DNA of 64,000 bases, from NCBI GenBank assembly GCA_024653215.1, contig JANLFU010000001.1:124001-188000 (forward strand). Reading direction: 5' to 3'. Every line of letters begins with the position of its first letter. Position 1 is the stretch's first letter. This document shows positions 39,488 to 49,190 of this stretch, in pieces. The stretch comes from Candidatus Saccharicenans sp. (GTDB taxonomy: Bacteria; Acidobacteriota; Aminicenantia; Aminicenantales; Saccharicenantaceae). Under the pieces are notes generated by a model, which had not been told where the DNA came from, did no database searches, and was given only the letters and a program-made list of their open reading frames with translations. Made by a program: the position numbers and the translations under genes.

Positions 39488-41215
39488 TTATTTTACAGCC
39501 TCGCTACCGGCTTCCAGCTTTTCCAGCCGGCTCAAATCGGGATGCTTAAGGTGCCAGCCGGTGGCCTGCTGGTAGGCCCGGGCCAGCCGCAGCGCCTTTC
39601 CCTCTTCAAACAGGTTGCCGATGAAAGAAATGCTCAGCGGGTGGCCGCTGTCATCAAAGCCGCAGGGGACCACCACCGCCGGATGGCCGGTGAGATTGGT
39701 CAGGAGCAGGTTGGGGCCGGCCGAGGGAGTGACATAAACATCGATATCCTTTAGGATCCTGGCCATGTCCTCGATAAGCAGGGTCCGGATGCGGTTGGCC
39801 TGGATGTACTCGACTGCCGGGATGAAGCGGGCCTGGCGAAAGACATTGGGCCAGGCATTCCGACCCTGCCTGACCATGAGGTCATCCTGGCCAGTCCTGG
39901 TCAGTTCGTCAAAGGCGGCCGCGGCTTCGGCGTTCAGGATGAAACTTATGATGTTGGGGTCGATGGAGGGAAGCTTTATTTCCACCGGTTCCAGGCCCAG
40001 GGATTTCAGAACGTTCAGGACCGCCAGGTATTTTTCCTGGTTGTTCCGGGCCCGGTCGAAGGCGTCTTTCAGGTAGCCAATTCTGATTTTTTTAAGCTCC
40101 TGGCGGCTATGGTATGAAAACGGCAGGTCGTAGACCGTCCGGTCTTTTCCGTCCGGCCCGACGAGGTACTTAAAGATGAGAGCCAGATCTTCAGCACTCC
40201 TGGCAATCGGGCCGATCTTATCCATGCTCCAGCTCAGGGCCATGGCCCCGTAGCGGCTGACCCGGCCGAAAGTGGGGCGCAGGCCGGAGGTCCCGCAGCG
40301 GGTCGAAGGAGAAACGATGGAGCCCCAGGTTTCGGTCCCGATGGCAAAGGCCACCAGGCCGGCAGCCGTGGCCGAAGCTGACCCGGCCGAGGAACCGCTC
40401 GACCCCTGTTCCGGGTCCCAGGGATTCCTGGTCTGGCCGCCGAACCAGACGTCGCCCCAGGCCAGCTCCCCCATGCTCAGCTTGGCCACCAGCACCGCCC
40501 CGGCTTCGGTCAGCTTTTCATACACGGTGGAATTCACATCGAGCTGCTGCTCCTTGAAGATCGGCGAGCCCCAGGTGGTGGTATAGCCCCGGGTGGCAAA
40601 CAGGTCCTTCAAGCCGTAGGGAATACCGTGAAGCGGCCCGCGGTATATTCCGGCGGCCAGCTCCCGGTCGGCCCGGGCGGCCTGTTCCAGGGCCAGGTCC
40701 TCGGTGAGCGTTACCAGGCAGCGCAGCTTCGGCCCGTACTTTTTTAGCCTTTCGAGGTAGAGCCGGGTCAGGAACTCGGAACCAATTCTTCTGTGCTTTA
40801 TCAGCCAGGCCAGGTCGGTTACCGGGTAGAAAGCCAGGTCTTCCAGGTTTTCGGGCAGCCTGACTTCATCTGGCTCTTCAAACACGGACTCGGTCTCCTC
40901 CCGGAGCCGGGAGAAATCGAAGCCAGAAGGCAGGGGATTGAAAACCAGGGCAGGTGCCACTGAGTTTTCCAGGCTGATTTCTCTCATTTCCTGGAAGTTC
41001 TTAAGGTTGGTTCGGAGGTCCTCGAGCATCATCTTTTTTTCTTTCTGGTCGAATTTCAGACCGGAAATCTTGGAAGCGGCCGAAACATCCTGGACAGTTA
41101 TGGACCGGCCCTTAAAGTGATACAGGGCGAAAGCCCCGCCCAGGACCAGCACGAGGCAACATATGATTCCCAGGGCGGCCAGGTTGACCTTTCCCGGAAG
41201 CAGGTTCTTTTTCAT
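39488..41215 (-). CDS. Amidase (amidase signature family), membrane-anchored
   Basis: GIPYGLKDLFATRGYTTTWGS, PEQGSSGSSAGSASATAAGLVAFAIGTETWGSIVSPS, N-terminal TM. Confidence 0.93.
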   Translation of the reverse strand: MKKNLLPGKVNLAALGIICCLVLVLGGAFALYHFKGRSITVQDVSAASKISGLKFDQKEKKMMLEDLRTNLKNFQEMREISLENSVAPALVFNPLPSGFDFSRLREETESVFEEPDEVRLPENLEDLAFYPVTDLAWLIKHRRIGSEFLTRLYLERLKKYGPKLRCLVTLTEDLALEQAARADRELAAGIYRGPLHGIPYGLKDLFATRGYTTTWGSPIFKEQQLDVNSTVYEKLTEAGAVLVAKLSMGELAWGDVWFGGQTRNPWDPEQGSSGSSAGSASATAAGLVAFAIGTETWGSIVSPSTRCGTSGLRPTFGRVSRYGAMALSWSMDKIGPIARSAEDLALIFKYLVGPDGKDRTVYDLPFSYHSRQELKKIRIGYLKDAFDRARNNQEKYLAVLNVLKSLGLEPVEIKLPSIDPNIISFILNAEAAAAFDELTRTGQDDLMVRQGRNAWPNVFRQARFIPAVEYIQANRIRTLLIEDMARILKDIDVYVTPSAGPNLLLTNLTGHPAVVVPCGFDDSGHPLSISFIGNLFEEGKALRLARAYQQATGWHLKHPDLSRLEKLEAGSEAVK

Positions 41216-41359
41216 GGCCCTCTCCTTCTTTTATTAAATATGAGCTATTAAACTCTAAACCGCGGCCGGCGGTCAATACGGGCTGGCTATGAGCTTTCTT
41301 GACTTATTTTCCGCCTTGTTATATTTTGCTGGCAAATATTTTTTTATAAGAGATGCGCC

Positions 41360-42688
41360 TTGGATGAACTTAGAGTAAAGGAAAAGGGATTGTTGAACCC
41401 GGCCAGCAAGTTTTACCGTTTCCTGATGCTGGCCTTTATCGCCTCGCTGTCCTTCGGCAGCTATTTTGCCTATGACATCGTTTCGGCCATCGCCCCATCG
41501 CTGATCGAAGAGCTCCAGGCGGCCCGCTCCACCGTCGGGACCTTTTTTACCATGTACAGCCTGGCGGCCATCCTGGCCGTGCTGGTCGGCGGCCTGCTGG
41601 TCGATAAGCTGGGCACCAGGAAAGCCAGCCTGCTTTTTTCCTGCCTGGTGTTTATAGGGGCGGCCCTGGTCTGGAAGGCCAGGAGCATTCCGGTCTTTTT
41701 CCTGGGCCGGTTTATATTTGGGGCCGGGTCCGAGCCGCTGATCGTGGCCCAGAGTGCCATGCTGGCCCGCTGGTTCCGGAGCAAGGAGCTGGCTTTCTCC
41801 TTCGGGGCTACCCTGACCGTCAGCCGGCTTGGTTCTCTGTTTGCCTTTAACACCGGGGAGCTGATTTCCCGCTACTTCGGAAGTTTCCGCTATGCCCTGC
41901 TGGCCGCGGTCCTGGCCTGTGCCGTATCGCTGCTGGGAAACCTGTTCTACATCATCCTGGACCGGCGCGGCGAGAAGGTGCTCGACCTGAAGAAAGAGGC
42001 TGAAACCGAAAAAATTAACCTCAAAGATATAAAAGAATTCAAGCCGACCTTCTGGTACATAACCGCCCTGTGCTTCACCTTCTATTCGGCCATCTTTCCC
42101 TTTACGGCCCTGTCCACCGACTTCTTCGTGGACAAGTGGGGGATTGCCAGGGCGGCCGAGTCCTCGGGCGGATTCCTGGCCCAGGTCTTCAATAATTTCC
42201 TGCACATGTTCAGCACGGCCGGGGGCATCAGCTCGATAATCATTTTTGCTTCCATGGTCTTTGCGCCGTTTGCCGGCAGCCTAGTGGACCGGATAGGGCG
42301 GCGGGCGACGTTGATGATTTTTGGTTCCCTGATTCTCATTCCCTGCCACCTGCTGATGGGCCTGACCAGGATTTACCCGGCCTACCCCATGGTCTTCCTG
42401 GGAATTGCCTTTGTCCTGGTGCCGGCGGCCATGTGGCCCTCGGTGCCGATGGTGGTCAGGGAAGAACGGACAGGCACCGCCTTTGGCCTGATGACGGCCA
42501 TTCAGAATATCGGGCTCGGCCTGTTTCCGCTAATTAACGGCTTCCTGCGTGATAAGACCCATTCCTACACTGCCTCCTCCATCATGTTTGCCAGCCTGGG
42601 AATGGTCGGCCTGGTGTTTGCCCTCTTGCTGAAAAGGGCCGATGGCCGGGAAAGCAACATCCTGGAGAAGACTACCAGGAGGTCCTGA
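41360..42688 (+). CDS. MFS transporter
   Basis: 12-TM-like hydropathy, GGLLVDKLGTRKASLLFSCL, AGSLVDRIGRRATLMI; TTG start. Confidence 0.88.
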   Translation: MDELRVKEKGLLNPASKFYRFLMLAFIASLSFGSYFAYDIVSAIAPSLIEELQAARSTVGTFFTMYSLAAILAVLVGGLLVDKLGTRKASLLFSCLVFIGAALVWKARSIPVFFLGRFIFGAGSEPLIVAQSAMLARWFRSKELAFSFGATLTVSRLGSLFAFNTGELISRYFGSFRYALLAAVLACAVSLLGNLFYIILDRRGEKVLDLKKEAETEKINLKDIKEFKPTFWYITALCFTFYSAIFPFTALSTDFFVDKWGIARAAESSGGFLAQVFNNFLHMFSTAGGISSIIIFASMVFAPFAGSLVDRIGRRATLMIFGSLILIPCHLLMGLTRIYPAYPMVFLGIAFVLVPAAMWPSVPMVVREERTGTAFGLMTAIQNIGLGLFPLINGFLRDKTHSYTASSIMFASLGMVGLVFALLLKRADGRESNILEKTTRRS

Positions 42689-42834
42689 ATTCAGGACTGT
42701 GGTTTGAGCCGGGCCGAATCATGGAGCGCGGTTTTTCCATTTGAATGATGACCGGCGTTTTTCTTTCTACCAGTTTATTAGGCCCGGTACTCGGTTGGCC
42801 TGGCGGCAGTTCGAGCTCTTTGGCTGGCCGGGAG

Positions 42835-43239
42835 TCAGTCTTTTCCAGACTCGAGCAACCTGACCCAGACCTGCCTGTTCCGTGGTCCGTCGAACTCGCA
42901 CAGAAAGATTCCCTGCCAGGTTCCAAGCAGCAGCTCCCCGTTTTCGATCATGACCATCAGGGAGCTTCCGACCAGCGAAGTTTTGATGTGGGCGGGGGAG
43001 TTGCCCTCGGCGTGGGTGTAAGGCAGATTGTCGGGCACAATTTTTCTCAGGGCCATCAGGATATCGGCCCGGACATCGGGGTCAGCCTGCTCGTTGATGG
43101 TCAGGCCGCAGGTGGTATGGGGGCAGAAAATTACGGCCAGTCCTGACCTGATCCCCGAGGCCCGGACCAGGGCCTGAATTTTTCCGGTTATGTTCAGAAA
43201 TTCTTCTTTCCTGGAGGTTTCAAGACTCAGCTGGTGCAC
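42835..43239 (-). CDS. YjbQ family protein (secondary thiamine-phosphate synthase-like)
   Basis: AVIFCPHTTCGLTINEQADPDVRADILMAL, HIKTSLVGSSLMVMIENGELLLGTWQGIFLCEFDGPR. Confidence 0.9.
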   Translation of the reverse strand: MHQLSLETSRKEEFLNITGKIQALVRASGIRSGLAVIFCPHTTCGLTINEQADPDVRADILMALRKIVPDNLPYTHAEGNSPAHIKTSLVGSSLMVMIENGELLLGTWQGIFLCEFDGPRNRQVWVRLLESGKD

Positions 43240-43326
43240 TTTTTCCCCCTGAAAAAAATTTATTAAAAAAAGTTCATTTTCCCACTTGACAAAGCATTTT
43301 TTATGTATTTATATATATTGCCGATA

Positions 43327-43342
43327 GCACAAGATTTAGTAT
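43327..43342. promoter_or_regulatory. NrdR box 1 GCACAAGATTTAGTAT
   Basis: Close match to aCACwATATmTwGTGt; 32 bp from box 2. Confidence 0.7.
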
Positions 43343-43358
43343 CCAGGAGCCATGTACA

Positions 43359-43374
43359 GCACTAAATATTGTTT
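43359..43374. promoter_or_regulatory. NrdR box 2 GCACTAAATATTGTTT
   Basis: Close match to the NrdR consensus; start-to-start distance of 32 bp to box 1. Confidence 0.7.
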
Positions 43375-43471
43375 TTTCAGGCTTTTTTCCTGCCTGGGAA
43401 ATAATAGCATAAAAGGGGCGCCTGGAGTTAGCGTGGAATCCGAAAAATTTTAGGTTTATAGGGAGGAAGGG

Positions 43472-45550
43472 ATGGTCAAGACCAGTAAAATCACCCGCAT
43501 TAAAAAAAGAGACGGCGCCATCGTTGATTTCACCCAGGACAAAATAACCAACGCCATCTACAAGGCGATGCAGTCCCAGGGAATCGACGATTACATGGAA
43601 GCCCAGCATGTCTCCGACATCGTGGTTTTCGTCCTGGAGGAAAAATTCGGTGGCTACACGATTCCCTCGGTGGAGCAGATCCAGGACATCGTGGAAATGG
43701 TGCTGATGAAGCAGGGCTACCACGAGGTGGCCAAGGCCTACATCCTCTACCGCGAGAAGCACAAGGCCATCCGCGAGGCCAAGGAAACCGGCATCAACCT
43801 GGAAAGGCTGATCAAGGATTACATCAACGACCACGACTGGAAGGTCCGGGAGAATAGCAACGAGGGCGTGGTCAGCTTTTCCGGCCTGAACGCCAGGATT
43901 TCGGGTGAGGTCCTGTCCAACTTTGCCCTGAACAACCTGTATTCCGAGAGAATCAAGAAAGCCCACCTGGAGGGTGATTTTCACATTCACGACCTTTCCT
44001 ACCCCATAGTCGGGTACTGCGCCGGCTGGTCCATGGAGAACCTGCTGCGCAAGGGTTTCGGCCATGTGCCCAACCAGGTCCATTCTCACCCGGCCAAGCA
44101 CCTGGAAACGGCCACCCTGCACATGGTGAACTACATCGGCACCATGCAGGCCGAGTTTGCCGGGGCCCAGGCTTTTTCCAGCGTTGACACCTTCCTGGCC
44201 CCGTTTGTCCGGGCCGACGGCCTGAGCTACGACCGGGTCAAGCAGGACATCCAGAAACTCATTTTCGGGTTGAATGTTCCCTGCCGCTGGGGCTGGCAGA
44301 CGCCCTTCTCTAACCTGACCTTCGACTGGACCGTGCCAGAAGACCTGAAGAACAAAAAGGTCATCGTGGGCGGGGAAGAGCTTGATTCCTGCTACGGCGA
44401 CTACCAGGAAGAAATGGACATGATCAACCGGGCCTTCCTGGAGCTGATGATCGAGGGCGACCTCAAGGGCCGGGTTTTTACCTTTCCCATCCCGACCTAC
44501 AATATCACCAAGGACTTTGACTGGGACCATCCCAACGCCAGGCTGCTGTTTGAAGCCACGGCCAAGTACGGCATTCCCTATTTCCAGAATTACCTCGGGA
44601 CCAACCTCAACCCGGGCGACATCCGGGCCATGTGCTGCCGGCTGAACCTGGACATGAGGGAACTGAAGACCCGTCCCGGGAACATGTGGGGAGCCGGGGA
44701 CCAGACCGGGTCGATTGGAGTGGTCACCATCAACCTCAACCGCATCGGTTACGAAGCCCAGAGCAAGCAGGAGTTCTTCGACAAGCTGAAAGAGATGATG
44801 ATCCTGGCCAAGGAATCACTGGAGACCAAGCGGGAAGTGGTCAATAACATGCTGGAGAGGGGTCTGATGCCCTACACCAAGGTCTACCTCGGCCACTTCG
44901 AGAACCATTTCTCGACCATCGGTATCTGCGGCATGCACGAGGCCTGCATGAATTTCCTGCACAAGGGCATCGGCACGCCGGAGGGCAAGGAATTTACCAT
45001 CGAAACCCTCAACTTCATGCGCGAGGTGCTCAAGGATTTCCAGGAAGAGACCGGGCATCTCTACAACCTGGAGGCCTCCCCGGCCGAGTCCACTTCCTAC
45101 CGCCTGGCCCGGCTGGACCGCCAGAAATACAAGAACATTTACACTTCCGGCACGGACAAGCATCCCTATCTCACCAACTCCACCCAGCTCAACGTCGACG
45201 CCACCCGGGATATTTTTGAAGCCCTGAAGCACCAGGAAGATATCCAGCCGCTCTACACCGGCGGGACCATCTTTCATGCTTTCCTGCCGGAGGCCATTGA
45301 CTGGAAGACCTGTCGCCAGCTGGTCCGGAAAATTGCTGAAACCAGGCTCCCGTATTACAGCATTACGCCGACCTTCAGCGTCTGCGACAACCACGGTTAT
45401 CTCAAGGGGCAGCATCCCGCCTGTCCCGAGTGCGGCGCGGAAACCGAGGTGTTTTCCAGGATCGTTGGCTACCTGCGTCCGGTCAGGACCTGGAATGACG
45501 GCAAGCAACAGGAGTTCAGCGACCGGGTAACATATTCCAAGCTGGACTGA
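43472..45550 (+). CDS. nrdD: Anaerobic ribonucleoside-triphosphate reductase (class III)
   Basis: N-terminal ATP-cone, Zn-site CDNHGYLKGQHPACPECG, glycyl-radical region RIVGYLRPVRTWNDGKQQEFSDR. Confidence 0.95.
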   Translation: MVKTSKITRIKKRDGAIVDFTQDKITNAIYKAMQSQGIDDYMEAQHVSDIVVFVLEEKFGGYTIPSVEQIQDIVEMVLMKQGYHEVAKAYILYREKHKAIREAKETGINLERLIKDYINDHDWKVRENSNEGVVSFSGLNARISGEVLSNFALNNLYSERIKKAHLEGDFHIHDLSYPIVGYCAGWSMENLLRKGFGHVPNQVHSHPAKHLETATLHMVNYIGTMQAEFAGAQAFSSVDTFLAPFVRADGLSYDRVKQDIQKLIFGLNVPCRWGWQTPFSNLTFDWTVPEDLKNKKVIVGGEELDSCYGDYQEEMDMINRAFLELMIEGDLKGRVFTFPIPTYNITKDFDWDHPNARLLFEATAKYGIPYFQNYLGTNLNPGDIRAMCCRLNLDMRELKTRPGNMWGAGDQTGSIGVVTINLNRIGYEAQSKQEFFDKLKEMMILAKESLETKREVVNNMLERGLMPYTKVYLGHFENHFSTIGICGMHEACMNFLHKGIGTPEGKEFTIETLNFMREVLKDFQEETGHLYNLEASPAESTSYRLARLDRQKYKNIYTSGTDKHPYLTNSTQLNVDATRDIFEALKHQEDIQPLYTGGTIFHAFLPEAIDWKTCRQLVRKIAETRLPYYSITPTFSVCDNHGYLKGQHPACPECGAETEVFSRIVGYLRPVRTWNDGKQQEFSDRVTYSKLD

Positions 45551-45591
45551 TAAAAATTTTTCCTGAATAACTCTGCGAGGAGAGGCAAAGG

Positions 45592-45858
45592 ATGGATTAT
45601 CTGGTTTTTACCCTCCCCGGATGCGCCAAGTGCGATAAGATCAAGGACCTGCTGAAAGCCAGGGGCTTCCAGGCGGTTGAGTACGACGTCAGCACCAAGG
45701 AGGGGCGCAACAAGATCCGGGAGTACATCAAAATGCTGCGCCGAGACAGTTCGGGCAGCGTCATCATTCCCACCCTGATCATCGAGGACAACGGCCAGGC
45801 CACGGCCGTGCTCAACTCGGCTGAGGAGCTGGACCTTTGGTTGAAATCAAGGGTTTAG
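45592..45858 (+). CDS. Glutaredoxin/NrdH-like redoxin (CAKC active site)
   Basis: LVFTLPGCAKCDKIKDLLKARGFQAVEYDVSTKEG..IIPTLII. Confidence 0.85.
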   Translation: MDYLVFTLPGCAKCDKIKDLLKARGFQAVEYDVSTKEGRNKIREYIKMLRRDSSGSVIIPTLIIEDNGQATAVLNSAEELDLWLKSRV

Positions 45859-46535
45859 AGAAGTTTGCCTCCCGGGATTTCCCGGGACACATCTCGTCCA
45901 CCGTGTTTGTCGGGGGCTGCAATTTTCGCTGCCCCTTCTGCCACAATGCCGACCTGGTGCTCAACCCGGGTCGGTTGCCCTCCCTGGACCTCAACCTGTT
46001 CCTCGGCTACCTTGATTCCCGCAAGGGCTGGCTGGACGGGCTGTGCCTGAGCGGCGGAGAGCCGCTGCTCCACGAGGATATTGAGGTCCTGGCCAGGGTG
46101 ATCAAGGACCGGGGTTTCCTGGTCAAGGTTGATACCAACGGCTCCTTTCCCGACCGGCTGGAATATCTGATAAGCCAGGGACTGGTGGACTGGCTGGCCA
46201 TGGACATCAAGGCCCCGCTGGCCAGGTATCCCGAGGTGGTCAGGGCCGAGGTTGATACCGGGAAAATCCAGCAGAGCGTGGAGCTCATCCGTAGCTGCGG
46301 GCTGCCTTATGTTTTCAGAACGACCGTTGCCCCCGGCTTGCTGGACGAGTCTGACCTGCTGGAGATTGCGGCCTGGCTGAGAGGTGCCAGCTGCTTCCAG
46401 CTCCAGCAGTTTGTGCCGCAGAACACCGTGGACCCGGCTTTCTTAAAAGTTGAACCTTACCCGGCCGAGAAGCTCAGGCTCTGGGCCGAAGAACTCAGAC
46501 CCTATTTCGATGAAGTCCTGGTGGAAGGAGTTTAA
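45837..46535 (+). CDS. nrdG: Anaerobic RNR-activating radical SAM protein
   Basis: CNFRCPFCHNADLV CX3CX2C motif; LCLSGGEPLLHED; TTG start overlapping the redoxin ORF. Confidence 0.92.
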   Translation: MVEIKGLEKFASRDFPGHISSTVFVGGCNFRCPFCHNADLVLNPGRLPSLDLNLFLGYLDSRKGWLDGLCLSGGEPLLHEDIEVLARVIKDRGFLVKVDTNGSFPDRLEYLISQGLVDWLAMDIKAPLARYPEVVRAEVDTGKIQQSVELIRSCGLPYVFRTTVAPGLLDESDLLEIAAWLRGASCFQLQQFVPQNTVDPAFLKVEPYPAEKLRLWAEELRPYFDEVLVEGV

Positions 46536-46538
46536 GCC

Positions 46539-46961
46539 ATGAAGGTCCTGATAAAAAAAATCTCGCCCGAGGCCCGGACCCCGGTCTACGGGCACAAGGG
46601 AGATGCCGGTTTTGACCTCTTTTCCTGTGTCCAGATGACCCTCAACCCGGGAGAAACGGCGGCCGTGCCCACCGGGCTGCAGATGGCCATACCTTCCGGG
46701 TATGTCGGCCTGATCTGGGACAAGAGCGGGATTGCCCTGGGCGGTGTTCATCGCCTGGCCGGGGTGGTGGATGCCGGCTACCGGGGCGAGGTCAGGGTGG
46801 TGCTGACCAACCTGGGCAAGCAGCCTTTCATTATAAATAGCGGGATGAAAATCGCCCAGATGCTCATTCAACCGGTGCAGACGGTTGACATCGTCGAGGT
46901 CGATTCGCTTGACCAGACCAGCCGGGGCGAGGGCGGTTTCGGCTCGACCGGACTGTACTGA
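46539..46961 (+). CDS. dut: dUTP diphosphatase-family protein
   Basis: GDAGFDLFS, DKSGIAL, GVVDAGYRGEVRVVL, GEGGFGSTG motifs. Confidence 0.92.
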   Translation: MKVLIKKISPEARTPVYGHKGDAGFDLFSCVQMTLNPGETAAVPTGLQMAIPSGYVGLIWDKSGIALGGVHRLAGVVDAGYRGEVRVVLTNLGKQPFIINSGMKIAQMLIQPVQTVDIVEVDSLDQTSRGEGGFGSTGLY

Positions 46962-47122
46962 CCGGGCCTGCCCTGCCAATAAAATCTAGTTTTCTGATTT
47001 CAGAATTAATGGGTAATAGATACAGAGAAGTTAATTCCCGGTTGCTGAATTAGAGGCTTCTCCCCAGAGGGGCTTAATAAAAAGATGAATCACTAAAAGG
47101 CCGGCAGGTTATCCTCAATTAT

Positions 47123-47560
47123 TTATTGGTATTTCCCCATGATGTAATTCTGGAGGTGCTCTATGGTAATTTTCTGGCTGGTGATGACCGACTTGACCAC
47201 GTCCCCGATGGAGATGACCCCGACCAGCTTGTTTTCCTGGATAACCGGCAGGTGGCGGATTCTCTTTTCGGTCATCAGGGCCATGCATTCTTCGGCCGTG
47301 CATTCCGGGTTGACGAAGTAGACCTGGGTGGTCATGATTTCCCGGACCGGAGTTTCCAGGGAGGATTTCCCCTTGAGGACAACCTTGCGGGCATAATCCC
47401 GCTCCGAGATAACACCTACCACCTGGCCACCTTCGACCACGATCAGGGCGCCAATTTCCCTTTCGGCCATGATTTTCAGGGCCTCGTAGACGGTGGTGTC
47501 CGGCGAAACGGTCCAGACCTGGTGCCCTTTTTCCTCGAGCATTTGCTTAACCGTGATCAT
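47123..47560 (-). CDS. CBS-domain pair protein
   Basis: TVYEALKIMAEREIGALIVVEGGQVVGVISERDYARKV; CMALMTEKRIRHLPVIQENKLVGVISIGDVVK. Confidence 0.93.
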   Translation of the reverse strand: MITVKQMLEEKGHQVWTVSPDTTVYEALKIMAEREIGALIVVEGGQVVGVISERDYARKVVLKGKSSLETPVREIMTTQVYFVNPECTAEECMALMTEKRIRHLPVIQENKLVGVISIGDVVKSVITSQKITIEHLQNYIMGKYQ

Positions 47561-47656
47561 TCTCCCTCCTTGACCAGAAGCCCGGCTGCCGATTTCAGGA
47601 GCCCGGCGCTATTTATATATTAGAATCCGCACCCGGTGTCAAATCGGTTTATTGGG

Positions 47657-49003
47657 TCAGTCAAAGTAACCGGTCAGGTCATCCCGGTTCAGTTTCTGCT
47701 CCAGGGCTACCCTGGCCACGGCCCTGGCCACGTTGCGGTGCAGTCCCCGGTCCAGGGCATTGGGCACGATTTCTCCGGTCGGGGCATAGTCGGCAATGGC
47801 CCTGGAAGCGGCCAGCAGCATTTCCCGGGTAATCCGGGGGACGTTGGCATCCACCGCCCCGCGGAAGATACCCGGGAAACCGAGGACGTTGTTGATGACC
47901 TTGCCGTCGGCGGCATAGGCTGCCCCGGCGGCCATGGCCTCTTCCGGTTCGATTTCCGGGTTGGGGTTGGACAGGGCCAGTATGATCTGGTCTTTTCTGA
48001 CCATGTCTTTCTTGATAAGGCCGGGGACTCCGGTGGTGGCGATGACCACCTGGCAGGAGGCCATTATTTCCTTGAGGTCTGAAACCAGGCCGCCGGCCTG
48101 CTGGAGCCGGGCCGTGGCCTCCGGGTTGATGTCAGCCCCCTTGACCGGCCTGTCCAGGAAAAACATCAACATCCGGGACAGGGCCAGCCCGGCCGCTCCC
48201 AGGCCGATAACCCCGATGCAGCTCTTTTTGAGGTCCCGGCCGGTTACCTTCGAGATATTAATCAGGGCGGCGGTCACCACGCAGGCAGTGCCGTGCTGGT
48301 CATCGTGCATGACCGGGATATCCAGCCGGGATTGCACCTGTTCTTCGATATAGAAGCAGCGGGGAGCAGAAATATCTTCGAGCTGGATGGCGCTGAAGGT
48401 CGGGGCGATGTTGACCACGGTCTCGATAATCCGGTCCGGGTCCTTGGTGTTGAGAAGAACCGGAACGGCTGACAGTCCGGTCAGCGTTTCCATCAGGCTG
48501 GCTTTGCCCTCCATCACCGGCATGGCCGCCAGCGGGCCGACGTCTCCCAGTCCCAGGACGGCGCTGCCGTCGGTGACGATGGCCACCAGGTGGCGGATGG
48601 CCGTGTAGCGCCTGGCCAGGGCCGGGTTCTTCTTGATGAGCAGGCTGACCTCGGCCACGCCCGGGGTATAGACTTTCCTGAGGACGCTGATGTTATTGAT
48701 CTCGTAGCGGGAGCGCACGGCGATCTTGCCGCCCTGGTGCATCTCCAGGACCTCATCCCTGACTTCCAGCAGTTCGGCCCGGGGATAGGCCTTGACCGCT
48801 TTGATCACTCGCTCCAGGTGGGCCTCGTCGTCGACGAAGATGGTGATGTCCCTATCCATGTAGTTGGTGCCCATGTGAATGATCTTGATTTCACCCACGT
48901 AAGCCTGTTCGGCCCCGATGGCCGACAGCAGGCCGCCAAAGATGCCTGGCTTCTGCAGCAGGCGGCAGCGCAGGGTCCGGACTAATTTATCTTCCCACCA
49001 CAT
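47657..49003 (-). CDS. NAD(P)-dependent malic enzyme with N-terminal ACT domain
   Basis: VYTPGVAEVS, TDGSAVLGLGDVGPLAAMPVMEGKASLM, HDDQHGTACVVTAALINI, IGLGAAGLALSRML. Confidence 0.93.
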   Translation of the reverse strand: MWWEDKLVRTLRCRLLQKPGIFGGLLSAIGAEQAYVGEIKIIHMGTNYMDRDITIFVDDEAHLERVIKAVKAYPRAELLEVRDEVLEMHQGGKIAVRSRYEINNISVLRKVYTPGVAEVSLLIKKNPALARRYTAIRHLVAIVTDGSAVLGLGDVGPLAAMPVMEGKASLMETLTGLSAVPVLLNTKDPDRIIETVVNIAPTFSAIQLEDISAPRCFYIEEQVQSRLDIPVMHDDQHGTACVVTAALINISKVTGRDLKKSCIGVIGLGAAGLALSRMLMFFLDRPVKGADINPEATARLQQAGGLVSDLKEIMASCQVVIATTGVPGLIKKDMVRKDQIILALSNPNPEIEPEEAMAAGAAYAADGKVINNVLGFPGIFRGAVDANVPRITREMLLAASRAIADYAPTGEIVPNALDRGLHRNVARAVARVALEQKLNRDDLTGYFD

Positions 49004-49190
49004 GATTTTTCTCCTTCTTTCCGGTTGGGAAACCTAATTATATAACTTTTTGCCCGGGGGCGGTATGGCCCGAGCCACGGATCCAGCGGATTTTTGTCTG
49101 CTAATTAAAAAAAGGAAGTTGTTACCACCTCCAAATTGAGATCGGCGGGGTCATGTAACGATTCAGGTGGCTGGTCACCTTAACTTGCGG

